A DNA stretch of 31,096 nt from Cloacimonetes bacterium UBA5284. GTDB taxonomy: Bacteria > Cloacimonadota > Cloacimonadia > Cloacimonadales > Cloacimonadaceae. Every line of letters begins with the position of its first letter. The first letter of the stretch is position 1. Of the stretch, positions 22,188 through 30,473 are shown piece after piece. The stretch covers positions 1 to 31,096 of the forward strand of contig DHSO01000012.1 in the NCBI GenBank assembly GCA_002410505.1, read 5' to 3'. The notes beneath the pieces were generated by a model that did not search any database, had not been told where the DNA came from, and saw only the letters and a program-made list of their open reading frames with translations. A program made the position numbers and the translations under genes.

Positions 22188-23123
22188 CTAAGGCTTCACA
22201 ATATTCGTGTACAGGGTTCCTCCACTGGCAGAGCCAAAGTAACCCAACGCGTTTTCCACGCCGCCATGCAAATATCCTTCCGGCATGAAGTTGTATTTGT
22301 AATAATTATCGTCTGCCACCATCATTGATACGCGGTAGCGTCCATAAAAGATAAAGCCCTGACGGTAATCTCTGAGTACAATATAGTTACCATCCTGTTC
22401 CGGCTGTTGATCGGCACTGAATCTATTGATAAACCTGATGCGACGAATACCTTCTCCTGCGGCATAGTAGCTTTCTTCCATATCGGCTGTTGCATGAGTC
22501 TGCCCCAATATCTTTGTTGTAAATTCCAAAGAGCTGCTGAATTCTTCCAGGCAATAAAGCTCCGCCAGGAGATTGTAGACCCCCCCATGTTCGCCAAGAT
22601 CCAGCGCCAGGGGATACCGACTGTCCGAAACACTGTAGGGAAGCTGTGGCATGTTGTTCTGGGAATATGAGTATCCTTCTCCGGGAACATTTTGCTGAAG
22701 ATAATCATCCACGAGCTCGGCCATAGGCGGCACAGTTGTTTCCGCTGAGATCAGTGGATCATAACCCGGGATTCTTACTTCCACTCTGTAGGTTTCCAGA
22801 GCTTTGATAGTATGAGATTGCGGATCCACCCATTTGATCTTCATTTCGGCAGGATCAAATACGGCTTCAAGTGGAAAGCGTAATGCGCTGCCCAGCTCGA
22901 TGATCTCTACTTGCGCTTCTTGTACGAAGATGCGTGATAGATCCCAATCGTCGAGCGATGAACTGCGTGTGATGTATACAGGGCAGTCTTCGGAGATGCT
23001 TGCCCCCGCCATCAGCAATCCCGCGATGCTATATACATCTCCTTCAAAACGAGGACCGGAGCTGAGATTGTCGCAAGCGCACAGGCAGAGCAGTAAGGCC
23101 AAAACTATTATATATCTTACCAT
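22188..23123 (-). CDS. DUF4249-like lipoprotein
   Basis: A lipoprotein of 311 residues with the lipobox LCAC (Cys17 after VRYIIVLALLLCLCAC). The mature protein is beta-rich. It carries a VYSIAGLLMAGASISEDCPVYITRS opening, an early region describing a ligand-like edge (AQVEIIELG), an Ig-like ETYRVEVRIPGYDPLISAETTVP segment and a C-terminal NALGYFGSASGG motif. This layout is that of DUF4249 proteins, which in Bacteroidetes lie next to TonB receptors. That is the arrangement here: the ATG overlaps the receptor stop by 7 bases and GGAG lies inside the receptor's last codons. It probably forms a surface or periplasmic partner that delivers ligand to the receptor. A 7-G run lies in the reading frame (plus-strand C tract 22580-22586). 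Function is inferred from neighbours only. Confidence 0.75.
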   Translation of the reverse strand: MVRYIIVLALLLCLCACDNLSSGPRFEGDVYSIAGLLMAGASISEDCPVYITRSSSLDDWDLSRIFVQEAQVEIIELGSALRFPLEAVFDPAEMKIKWVDPQSHTIKALETYRVEVRIPGYDPLISAETTVPPMAELVDDYLQQNVPGEGYSYSQNNMPQLPYSVSDSRYPLALDLGEHGGVYNLLAELYCLEEFSSSLEFTTKILGQTHATADMEESYYAAGEGIRRIRFINRFSADQQPEQDGNYIVLRDYRQGFIFYGRYRVSMMVADDNYYKYNFMPEGYLHGGVENALGYFGSASGGTLYTNIVKP

Positions 23124-25438
23124 TTTACATTCACTCCTATAAAGGGCAGCAGGGGGAATTGGCCGCTGTCTTCCGTCTTCAAGCGGGGTCCTCCTTCCGC
23201 GTCAACATCAATGGAATAGCCACGATATCCTACATTCTTACGATTCAGCACGTTTATTACTTCAAAGTAAGGCTCGATCGAACCCCAGCTCTTTTGCCAC
23301 TCGTATTTGGTACTGAGATCCAAACGGCAGTATGTAGGCAAACGGTCTGCATCCTTGTATGAATAGATCAATTGAAAGTCGCTTCCGTCAAAATACACTC
23401 GTTCCGGTTTCTCTGTGGGTTGTCCGGAGTTTATACTGAGGTTTACACCCACTTTAAAATCCGCACCCAATACCTGTCTGCCTGTGTATTGGCTCAGATT
23501 GAAGGTCTGTACCATAGAGAGAGCTACAGAGCGATCATATTTGGGATAGTATGACTTTGCTTCATGAGTGTAGGGATCCAGATTCATCCCCTCCATCTTG
23601 CGCTGAGTCTTACTGAGGGTAAGCCCTATAAACCCTTCCAGACCATGCCAATCCGTGCGCAAAAGCAGATCCGCACCGTAGGTGTAGCCCTTACCCACAT
23701 GGAAAGTGTCTGCCAGCTCTCCGGTATCGTTGTCCCAATCGTAGTCTGTGGCTTCGTCATATTCCAGGATGCGATCGTAGCTCTTGTAATAAAGCTCACA
23801 ATCAAAAGCCAATCCTTCGGCAAACTGGTTTTTGTAGCCCAAGATAAAGTGGTGACTGCGCCCCGGTTTCAGGCTGCCGTCCAAGGGAAACCATACATCA
23901 AAAGGCGTGCTCATATCTGCAGACATCAGGGTCATATACTGATGATAAAGTCCATAGCTGGCGTAGATGCTCTCTGCCAGATCCAAACGCCGGCGGATAG
24001 AGAAGCGCGGCTCCAGATTCAAGTAGCTGGCATCAGGAATATGGTCCAAGTTGATGCGCATGGTCCGATACCAGCCCAGACGCAGACCTGGCTGCACGCT
24101 CCATAACTCATTCAGATCCCAAGTATCCTGCACAAAAGCGCTGCTCATCAAAGAGCTCACATCCACATCCGGCATAGAAGCGGGATCGTATTCATATGAA
24201 CTGATTACCTTTAGCCAGGTTTGGTTGTACTTCATCTCCCAGCCAAAGTCTGTCTGATGGTCGTTATTGGGCTTCCAGCTGAAGCTCGCTTTGTTGCTGA
24301 TGTCGTTAATGCCGTTTTCACGTCTGAACACCAGCTCATCCTCTTCTCCCACCTGGTCAAAATTACTGGAGAAATCGCTGCCCGCTACTATAAACTGAGA
24401 GAATAAACGGGGATTGAAGATATGCACCCACTGTGTGGTGAAAGTGCGGTTTCCCCAATCCAGATTCAAGATATGACCCACATCAAAGCTCAGCTTGTCC
24501 CTTCCAAAATAAGCACTTGCCGAGAGCTTATCTTTGCTGCCCGGATCCCAATTCACTTTGAAATGGCCATCGTAAAAATAGTAATCCGGCAAATCGTCGA
24601 TCATGGCCTTGATCAATTCCAGATAAGTGCGCCGAAAGGAGCCCATATAGCTTCCGCTTTGCTTGCCGATTTTCCAGGGACCCTCCAATGTAGCCGACGA
24701 TGAGATCAGCGACAGCCGCGCAACCCCCTGATGATAATTGCGATTTCCTTGCCGATTGGTGACGTCCAGTACACTGGACAGACGTCCCCCGTATTTGGCT
24801 GGATAAGCGCCCTTGATGAGGTCTATGCTCTCCACGGCATCGCTGTTGAAAGTGCTGAAAACTCCGCCAAAGTGATTGGGGTTGTACACATCGATATCGT
24901 CCAAGAGGATCAGGTTTTGATCCGGTGAACCGCCCCGCACATACAGGCCCGAAGAAAAATCCGAGACTGGAGCCACACCGGGCAGGGTCAATACTGCGCG
25001 AAATACATCTGCCTCGATGGGAGATACTACGCTCTTCACATCCTCAGTGGTCCTGCGAATCAAGCTGGGACGTATCTCACGGCCTTCATCCGCAGAGCTT
25101 CCGGTCACCCTTACCGTTGCCATTTCAATGGCGGCTTCCTTCATCTTGATATTCAGGCTTTTATCTTCTTCCGCTTTGGTGATTGTGAAGCTAAACTTGC
25201 GAGCTTCAAAGGATATCAACGTGGCTTCCAGAGTGTAGGTTCCCGTTCCGGGCAGATTGATCACATAGTAGCCCTTCTTGTTTGTCTGCATTCCTGCCCC
25301 GGTATCCACAAGCCTCACATTCACATATTGGATGGGTTCTCCGCTATCTTCCCTGCTCACAAATCCGCTTACGGTGGCTGCATGGCAGATCGTGCATCCA
25401 AGCAGAATGAGACACAGTATCAAGGTGCTTTTCTTCAA
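23117..25438 (-). CDS. TonB-dependent receptor with carboxypeptidase-regulatory N-domain
   Basis: Outer-membrane receptor of 773 residues. A signal peptide (KKSTLILCLILLGCTICHA) is followed by a CarboxypepD_reg-like domain (about 22-100, GFVSREDSGEPIQYVNVRLV, NKKGYYVINLPGTGTYTL). The plug (about 125-230) has FRAVLTLPGVAPVSDFSSGL, LYVRGGSPDQNLILLDDI and YPAKYGGRLSSVLDV, and a barrel ends in the aromatic-terminated LLPFIGVNVKW. The plug pattern (LPGV...YVRGG.PDQN) is that of FCB-type receptors paired with DUF4249 proteins, not BtuB. The start is TTG at 25438, chosen for GAGGAG five bases upstream and the MKK-like signal peptide; no ATG competes. It forms a two-gene unit with the lipoprotein. 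Substrate unknown. Confidence 0.92.
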   Translation of the reverse strand: MKKSTLILCLILLGCTICHAATVSGFVSREDSGEPIQYVNVRLVDTGAGMQTNKKGYYVINLPGTGTYTLEATLISFEARKFSFTITKAEEDKSLNIKMKEAAIEMATVRVTGSSADEGREIRPSLIRRTTEDVKSVVSPIEADVFRAVLTLPGVAPVSDFSSGLYVRGGSPDQNLILLDDIDVYNPNHFGGVFSTFNSDAVESIDLIKGAYPAKYGGRLSSVLDVTNRQGNRNYHQGVARLSLISSSATLEGPWKIGKQSGSYMGSFRRTYLELIKAMIDDLPDYYFYDGHFKVNWDPGSKDKLSASAYFGRDKLSFDVGHILNLDWGNRTFTTQWVHIFNPRLFSQFIVAGSDFSSNFDQVGEEDELVFRRENGINDISNKASFSWKPNNDHQTDFGWEMKYNQTWLKVISSYEYDPASMPDVDVSSLMSSAFVQDTWDLNELWSVQPGLRLGWYRTMRINLDHIPDASYLNLEPRFSIRRRLDLAESIYASYGLYHQYMTLMSADMSTPFDVWFPLDGSLKPGRSHHFILGYKNQFAEGLAFDCELYYKSYDRILEYDEATDYDWDNDTGELADTFHVGKGYTYGADLLLRTDWHGLEGFIGLTLSKTQRKMEGMNLDPYTHEAKSYYPKYDRSVALSMVQTFNLSQYTGRQVLGADFKVGVNLSINSGQPTEKPERVYFDGSDFQLIYSYKDADRLPTYCRLDLSTKYEWQKSWGSIEPYFEVINVLNRKNVGYRGYSIDVDAEGGPRLKTEDSGQFPLLPFIGVNVKW

Positions 25439-25456
25439 ATTGACTCCTCAACCGAG

Positions 25457-25556
25457 GCAGAAGCATCGCTTTCTGCTCCTAAAAGCCATGCTCAAAAAAA
25501 GCATGCCAATATGCCTCAATTTTATGCAATAGTTTTGATATCTGCCCATGTGTCAA
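25457..25556 (-). promoter_or_regulatory. Leader with two hairpins before the TonB receptor
   Basis: On the minus strand a TTGACA (25556-25551) is followed 17 bp later by a weak ACTATT, a possible promoter. The leader then holds a CATGCT/AGCATG hairpin with a T-rich loop (plus 25487-25505). Next comes a GCAGAA(A)GC-GAT-GCTTCTGC hairpin (plus 25457-25476) ending about 15 bases before the TTG start, close to the GAGGAG site. Such placement could affect translation. No known riboswitch class was recognised. Confidence 0.35.
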
Positions 25557-25635
25557 CATAATATCCCAAAGCTATGACCTAAAACATAGGGATATTGTGG
25601 ATTATTTTCCATAAAACAGCTTCCCCCGGATACAG

Positions 25636-25664
25636 AAAGGCTGTCCCGTTACCGGACAGCCTTT
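25636..25664 (-). terminator. Strong terminator-like hairpin
   Basis: A perfect 11-bp stem, AAAGGCTGTCC (25636-25646) with GGACAGCCTTT (25654-25664), around a 7-base loop. It lies 25 bases after the stop of the 25689-26819 gene on the minus strand. The flanking A3/T3 give only a short U-run, but the position at the end of the long pur-to-mutL run fits transcription termination. Confidence 0.7.
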
Positions 25665-25688
25665 GATATGCAATACGTATGGATTATT

Positions 25689-26819
25689 TTACGATTCTAT
25701 TACTTCCACGTTGGCTCGCGGAATGCGAACTCGGGTGCCATCGTCAAACTCCGCATCCAAAATACGCACCAGTGTTTCAGATTCCACTTTGGTAAGCTCT
25801 TCCGGCAGAGCAACCACCCTGGCGATAGTGCCGAAGTGCGGCTGGCGGATGATGCGAATCATGGTACCTATTTCCAGGACCGGCAGAGATGCTTCTTTGG
25901 AGATCAATTCATTCTCCTCAAAATCCATGGGGATGATGATCTCGGGGCGGATCACGCCGGCGCGGATCTGTGTGTGCCCGTGCACGGAAGCTTTTTTACC
26001 GTCGAACTGTTTGAGCAGATCGAAGGTCTTTTTTGCCATGGTGATCTTGCCAAAACCTTCGGTACATACTATGGTGAGGCCCACGTTTTCATGACCGGTG
26101 ATGGCCACTCCGATGTCGTATCCCAAGAGTTTCTTGATGTCCTGATCATCGATGCCGCCTGTGATGATGGCTTTCACGCCATGCTTGCGGGCGATTTCGA
26201 TCACATGGAAGGGCACGAAGCTTCCGGCGATGATGATCTTGCCTTTGCAAGAATCATCGATCTTTCCGGCATCGATCTCGTCGTCCGGAGTAGTAGCCAG
26301 CATCTTCAGTTCTCCGGTGGTCTCGTCGCCAATGCCAAAGATACCCTGAATGTAGGCACTCTTATTTTCGATCACGACCCCTTCATCCGGGATCACTTCG
26401 GTAACCACGCCATCCAGAAAGGCTTTTACCTGAACCGGAATGCGGGGTTCACGCAGCAGTACCTGTCCGGTAACTGCAGAGATGTTTTCCACTTCGCCCT
26501 CTACGGGAGAGCGCACTTCGTTTTTGAAAATGCCCAGGCCAAAGAGTCCGGCGTTTTCTGCCAGGATGGTCTTTTTCGTGATCTGGTCACCGGGTTTTAT
26601 CTTTATGTATTTTTCCAATTGTGCGGGCGTTACACCCAATTTGTTTGCCAGATTGAAGGGGACCACCTTTCCGGGCAGGAGAGTTTCGGCCACCACATCT
26701 TCGGCTTTCACCTTGGCTCCTTTGTTCACGAGGACTTTGCCTTTGAGGGGCAGAATGCGCTCTTTACGCACGATCATGCTATCGGTTACGGTTAATCCGG
26801 CAGAATATGCTTGTCCCAT
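25689..26819 (-). CDS. Conserved MutL-associated protein with barrel-sandwich-like segments (function unknown)
   Basis: A soluble protein of 376 residues without signal peptide or membrane helices. The N-terminal third looks like repeated barrel-sandwich (lipoyl-type) strands: RILPLKGKVLVNKGAKVKAEDVVAETLLPG and SPVEGEVENISAVTGQVLLRE, then VKAFLDGVVTEVIPDEGVVIE. No lipoyl-lysine motif is evident. A Rossmann-like middle follows (KGKIIIAGSFVPFHVIEIARKHGVKAIITGGI, ITGHENVGLTIVCTEGFGKI). The C-terminus resembles a KOW/SH3-like strand set (TMIRIIRQPHFGTIARVVALPEE). From memory, this kind of protein recurs beside MutL-like genes in anaerobes. It follows the mutL-like gene after 9 bases with GGAGG 6 bases before the ATG, so the two are co-expressed. 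A role in handling a B12 mutase or its MutL-like ATPase is inference. Confidence 0.75.
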   Translation of the reverse strand: MGQAYSAGLTVTDSMIVRKERILPLKGKVLVNKGAKVKAEDVVAETLLPGKVVPFNLANKLGVTPAQLEKYIKIKPGDQITKKTILAENAGLFGLGIFKNEVRSPVEGEVENISAVTGQVLLREPRIPVQVKAFLDGVVTEVIPDEGVVIENKSAYIQGIFGIGDETTGELKMLATTPDDEIDAGKIDDSCKGKIIIAGSFVPFHVIEIARKHGVKAIITGGIDDQDIKKLLGYDIGVAITGHENVGLTIVCTEGFGKITMAKKTFDLLKQFDGKKASVHGHTQIRAGVIRPEIIIPMDFEENELISKEASLPVLEIGTMIRIIRQPHFGTIARVVALPEELTKVESETLVRILDAEFDDGTRVRIPRANVEVIES

Positions 26820-26828
26820 TTTTTCCTC

Positions 26829-28691
26829 CTATACCAAGATGTCTTCGGGGTATGCTTTCAGTTCGCGCATCCATTTTTTCAGATATTTGATGCGTTCCGC
26901 TTTGTCCACAGGCAGGGTGAAGGGCTGTCTGCCACGGGTATCCAATACGATACCAACTTCGCCGCCGTGCAGGTCTACCGTCAATTCTTTGGCTTTTTCG
27001 CTATTCAAAACCAAGCCGGAAGAGGTCTTCAGGGTGGCTTTTGCCACTTTCCCCCCTTCACAGGGGATCAGCCGGATTTCGCCAAAGGGGATGTTTTCTT
27101 CAAAGACGCTGCCATCGGGCAGTTCCAATTTCGCATACAAAGCTGGTTTGCCATATTTGCCCTTGCCCACCGGAGCTACGCAGCTGCCCAGATACACCAT
27201 GCAGTCTTTGCGGAACACCTCGGTCGCTGCTTTGGGGCTGATTTCGGACAGTACGCCCAGATGCGGCATCATAAAGATGCTGTCCACGGCCAGTCTTGTG
27301 ATACCTTCCGGCAGGAAAGCATCGATGAGCATCATAACGGTCTGGAATCTACGCGGAGCGTGAGACAGCACGCCGCCGGAACCCACCAACAGGCTTAGGG
27401 TCATCAGGTTTACGATGGACGCTCCTGAGGTGGATTGGCTGAAGGCTTCGCTGATGTCGCGCTGGCGCTGCATTCCCTTCAGGCTGCTGGCAAATTCCTT
27501 GTGCTGTTCAAATGCCAAGCGCAAGGCTTCTTTGGCGATCGCCTGTTCCAGCACCAATTCTTCCAAAAGGGATGGGATCGTGGTGGGCCGGATCATCTTA
27601 TTTTTGATCATATTGCGCAGTTCGTTTTCGTTGATATCGAAGGGAACCCAGCGCATGATATTGGCCAATCCGCTGGATGCCAATACGTTTGATATGCTAT
27701 AGCTCATACCCAGGTTCGCGCTCACTGTGCGGTTGAACACATAATCCTCGGTAAACACGCTGAATACGTCTGTAGTTGCGCCGCCGATATCCACACCCAC
27801 TACTTCGATTTGCTCGTCTTTGGCGATGGTCTGCATGATGTTTCCCACTGCAGCCGGAGTAGGCATAATCGGCACTTGTTGGTTATCAGGACCTTGCGTC
27901 CATTCCATCAGCTTATTATATCCGGGAGCCTGTTGCATCACGTGTTCCATAAATATATCGTGAATCTTGTCGCGAGCCGGTCCCAAATTCTCGGTTTCCA
28001 GCTTTGGACGCAGGTTTTCGGTAACCATCAGACCTACTTTTTCTGATAGAGTCTTTTCGATCTCACCCACGGCTTCTTTATTTCCGGCATAGATCACCGG
28101 CAGTTTGTATGACGAACCCAGACGCGGCTTGGGATCGGCACCGGCTACCAACTCTGCCATTTCCACCACGTGCTTGATGGTACCGCCATCTTCGCCACCC
28201 GCCATCAGGATCATATCCGGACGCAGGTGACGGATGCGTTCTATCTTTTCGTGGTTCATGCGCTTGTCGTTGCTGGCTATCAAGTCCATTACGATAGCGC
28301 CCGCACCCAGAGCGGCACGTTCGGCGCTCTCACCGGTCATGGAAGCAACCACCCCGGTAACCATCATCTGCAAACCGCCGCCGGCAGAGGAAGTGGACAC
28401 ATAGGCATCTACTCCGATATCGCCATTACGGGGTATTACGAATTCACCATTTTCCATAAATTTGATGTTGGGGTTGTTATACTTCAGGCGGGCAAGCTCT
28501 TCCAATTCCTGCGTGGCATTGATTACACCTTTGGTAACGTCGTTCAAAGGTGCTTCCACGGTGGTGGGAGCCTCGCCACGGATGGTCTGACGGTATTCGC
28601 CGTCAACATACTCAATCAAGATCGCCTTGGTAGTTGTGCTGCCACAGTCGGTAGCTACTATCCGGGTCAGGCGTTTTTCATCGTATTGCAT
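26829..28691 (-). CDS. MutL/GlmL-family ASKHA ATPase, probable B12-aminomutase/mutase reactivase
   Basis: A 620-residue cytosolic ATPase of the glutamate-mutase-MutL type. The actin-like phosphate loops are evident: IVATDCGSTTTKAILIE (about 11-27) and EVVGVDIGGATTDVFSVF (about 292-309). Further family text includes STSSAGGGLQMMVTGVV, ADMILMAGGEDGG-like PDMILMAGGEDGGT, and LLVGSGGVLSHAPRR. Related proteins (GlmL and relatives in ornithine or lysine fermentation) sit with adenosylcobalamin mutases and are thought to reactivate them. This one is longer than GlmL (about 460), with a C-terminal beta extension (about 505-600, LYAKLELPDGSVFEENIPFGEIRLI). The start ATG has GGAGG 5 bases upstream. It sits in a minus-strand run between a 131-residue unknown gene and the barrel-sandwich protein. 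No mutase subunits are in the window. Confidence 0.88.
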   Translation of the reverse strand: MQYDEKRLTRIVATDCGSTTTKAILIEYVDGEYRQTIRGEAPTTVEAPLNDVTKGVINATQELEELARLKYNNPNIKFMENGEFVIPRNGDIGVDAYVSTSSAGGGLQMMVTGVVASMTGESAERAALGAGAIVMDLIASNDKRMNHEKIERIRHLRPDMILMAGGEDGGTIKHVVEMAELVAGADPKPRLGSSYKLPVIYAGNKEAVGEIEKTLSEKVGLMVTENLRPKLETENLGPARDKIHDIFMEHVMQQAPGYNKLMEWTQGPDNQQVPIMPTPAAVGNIMQTIAKDEQIEVVGVDIGGATTDVFSVFTEDYVFNRTVSANLGMSYSISNVLASSGLANIMRWVPFDINENELRNMIKNKMIRPTTIPSLLEELVLEQAIAKEALRLAFEQHKEFASSLKGMQRQRDISEAFSQSTSGASIVNLMTLSLLVGSGGVLSHAPRRFQTVMMLIDAFLPEGITRLAVDSIFMMPHLGVLSEISPKAATEVFRKDCMVYLGSCVAPVGKGKYGKPALYAKLELPDGSVFEENIPFGEIRLIPCEGGKVAKATLKTSSGLVLNSEKAKELTVDLHGGEVGIVLDTRGRQPFTLPVDKAERIKYLKKWMRELKAYPEDILV

Positions 28692-28706
28692 ATATCCTCC
28701 GCTTAT

Positions 28707-29102
28707 TCAGCTTTTATGTTTTATATTAAAGATCTTGTTCCAAAAGCTCTTTATTCGGTTCTTTCGGCGCGTACGGCGCAATCTGGCTTGAGCCCGGCGT
28801 TCGCGGTTTATCTCCTCATCCAGCTCGTCGATGCGTTGCACCAGAAGTTTGATGTATTTCTCTTCATGAATCATCAAGGCAAAACGCTGGTATTTGGCAC
28901 TATCGAAGATGATCTCTGCGAAAGGCAGGATGAAGTACATGGCTTGGCTGCCGATGCTATGCAAGGGATGCAGGGATTCTATCAACATAATCCCGGCGGG
29001 CGCCAATTGACGGCTGGCGATAAAGCGTGCTACCTTATCGATCAGCTCAAAGGCTTCTTCATCACTGATGGTGGAGATAATCTCCGGATGTTTATAATTC
29101 AT
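28707..29102 (-). CDS. Small conserved-looking protein of unknown function
   Basis: A 131-residue protein not assigned to a family. The first 80 residues form a compact helical domain: DEEAFELIDKVARFIASRQLAPAGIMLIESLHPLHSIGSQAMYFILPFAEIIF. The central PAGIMLIES..PLHSIGSQAM stretch looks like a conserved core. The rest (about 80-131) is a charged helix, probably coiled coil, ending in a very basic tail (RRAQARLRRTRRKNRIKSFWNKIF) that could bind nucleic acid or membrane. It lies 3 bases after comF and 15 bases before the mutL-like gene, so translation coupling is likely. No signal peptide. The placement argues that it is real, despite its small size. Confidence 0.75.
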   Translation of the reverse strand: MNYKHPEIISTISDEEAFELIDKVARFIASRQLAPAGIMLIESLHPLHSIGSQAMYFILPFAEIIFDSAKYQRFALMIHEEKYIKLLVQRIDELDEEINRERRAQARLRRTRRKNRIKSFWNKIFNIKHKS

Positions 29103-29105
29103 AAT

Positions 29106-29789
29106 CTATGCTCTGGTGGCAGTGTAGCCGGCAACCCGGGTAGCACCCGCTGCATATAGCGCGCGGCTGGCCTCGTTCAGTGTACTGCCGGTCGTAAATA
29201 CATCGTCCACCAATATCAGCTTTTTTCCTTTTACTTGTGCCGGATCTTTCACCCGGAAAGCACCGGCGAGATTTTTCAGCCGTTCTGCGCGCACCAGATT
29301 GGTCTGGCTCTTTGTATAGCGCGTTCTTTTGATGCAATTCAGGTAAGTCTTTCCCATCTTCCCGGCCAGTTTGCGGGCAATGATCTCGCTCTGATTGTAG
29401 CCCCGCTCCCGCTTCCGCACTCTGTGCAGCGGCACCGGAACCACGTAATCAAATTCATCAAAGGCCTTGTAGCCCTCGGCGGATTTTGCCATTTTTTCGG
29501 CAAAGTAATCTGCCGGAGCTCTCATGGCTCTGTATTTCAAATCATGAACCAATGTCGCCACCGGTCCTTGAAAGCTTAAGGCTGAGCGAACAAATTCGAA
29601 AGAATAGCCGATCTCCTCGCATTGCGAACACAGCCCTTTCATGGTTGAAGCTCCGCATTTGGGACAGCCTTTATCATGGCAGGGGCTTACCTTGCTCGCA
29701 CATTCCGCGCACAGATGCTTCTCACCTTTTGCCAAGCGTTTATGACAATCGGTGCAGAGGCGCGGGATAAGAAAATCAAGCAACACCAT
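29106..29789 (-). CDS. comF: ComF-family phosphoribosyltransferase-like protein
   Basis: A 227-residue ComF-type protein. The N-terminal zinc-binding part has several CxxC pairs (C12/C15, C27/C30, C42/C45, C53/C56). A phosphoribosyltransferase domain follows, with VPVPLHRVRKRERGYNQSE (about 115-134) and the PRPP loop LILVDDVFTTGSTL (about 187-200). In naturally competent bacteria ComF helps bring single-stranded DNA into the cytoplasm; many genomes carry it without known competence. The start ATG at 29789 overlaps the purQ end by 14 bases, consistent with translational coupling; a GTG one codon later is an alternative. Length is normal for the family. Confidence 0.92.
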   Translation of the reverse strand: MVLLDFLIPRLCTDCHKRLAKGEKHLCAECASKVSPCHDKGCPKCGASTMKGLCSQCEEIGYSFEFVRSALSFQGPVATLVHDLKYRAMRAPADYFAEKMAKSAEGYKAFDEFDYVVPVPLHRVRKRERGYNQSEIIARKLAGKMGKTYLNCIKRTRYTKSQTNLVRAERLKNLAGAFRVKDPAQVKGKKLILVDDVFTTGSTLNEASRALYAAGATRVAGYTATRA

Positions 29790-30471
29790 CTATAAACAGT
29801 TCTATCGCCTTGAAGATATGGCTACCGTCATTGCTGCAGACACTATCCGTGGCAGCTCTTTCGGGATGTGGCATCATGCCCAAAACGTTGCCGGCATCAT
29901 TTACGATCCCCGCGATATTGTCCAGCGCACCATTCGGATTGGCAGCGTCGTTTACCATACCGTGGGCGTCGCAATAGCGAAACATAATCCGATCTTTATC
30001 CTGCAGCCGCGCCAAACCCTCAGCATCTATGAAGTAATTGCCTTCTTTGTGCGCGATGGGAATATCCAGTACTGTGCCGGGAATCAAGCCGTTTGTAAAG
30101 GGACTCTGCGCGCTTTCTACCCGCAGGTATTGGTGTTGACAGATAAAGCGTAAGCTGCGATTCATCATCAATGCGCCGGGTAGCAAGCCGGTTTCGGTAA
30201 GGATCTGAAAGCCGTTGCAGATGCCCAGCACCAAACCTCCCTTGCGCGCGAAAGCAAGCACTTCGTTCACAATCGGAGAAAAGCGTGCCAATGCTCCGCA
30301 ACGCAGATAGTCACCATAGGAAAAGCCTCCGGGCAATATCACCAGATCGGGATTTTCCAGATCACTATCTTTGTGCCAGATCATGCGCGTGGCATGACCG
30401 CGTCGCTCGCAGACCTCGTAAGCGTCGTGATCGCAATTTGAACCGGGAAAAGTGATTACGCTAACTCGCAA
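29776..30471 (-). CDS. purQ: Phosphoribosylformylglycinamidine synthase, glutaminase subunit PurQ
   Basis: Glutamine amidotransferase subunit of FGAM synthase (fourth step of purine synthesis), 231 residues. It supplies ammonia to PurL. The class I triad is visible: nucleophile Cys in LVLGICNGFQIL (about 85), and His and Glu in MMPHPERA (about 198-203). Other typical text is VITFPGSNCDHDA at the start and ILPGGFSYGDYLR (about 46-58). The start is TTG at 30471, two bases after the purS stop, supported by GGAGGAG 8 bases upstream; no ATG competes. purL is not adjacent on this side. Confidence 0.96.
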   Translation of the reverse strand: MRVSVITFPGSNCDHDAYEVCERRGHATRMIWHKDSDLENPDLVILPGGFSYGDYLRCGALARFSPIVNEVLAFARKGGLVLGICNGFQILTETGLLPGALMMNRSLRFICQHQYLRVESAQSPFTNGLIPGTVLDIPIAHKEGNYFIDAEGLARLQDKDRIMFRYCDAHGMVNDAANPNGALDNIAGIVNDAGNVLGMMPHPERAATDSVCSNDGSHIFKAIELFIDGVA

Positions 30472-30473
30472 GG

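Noticed and set aside
25668..26795. 375-codon frame on the plus strand
   Set aside because: Antisense to the barrel-sandwich gene, which has GGAGG, operon spacing and coherent domain text.
28170..29159. 329-codon frame on the plus strand
   Set aside because: Antisense to the MutL-like ATPase and the 131-residue gene. No motifs.
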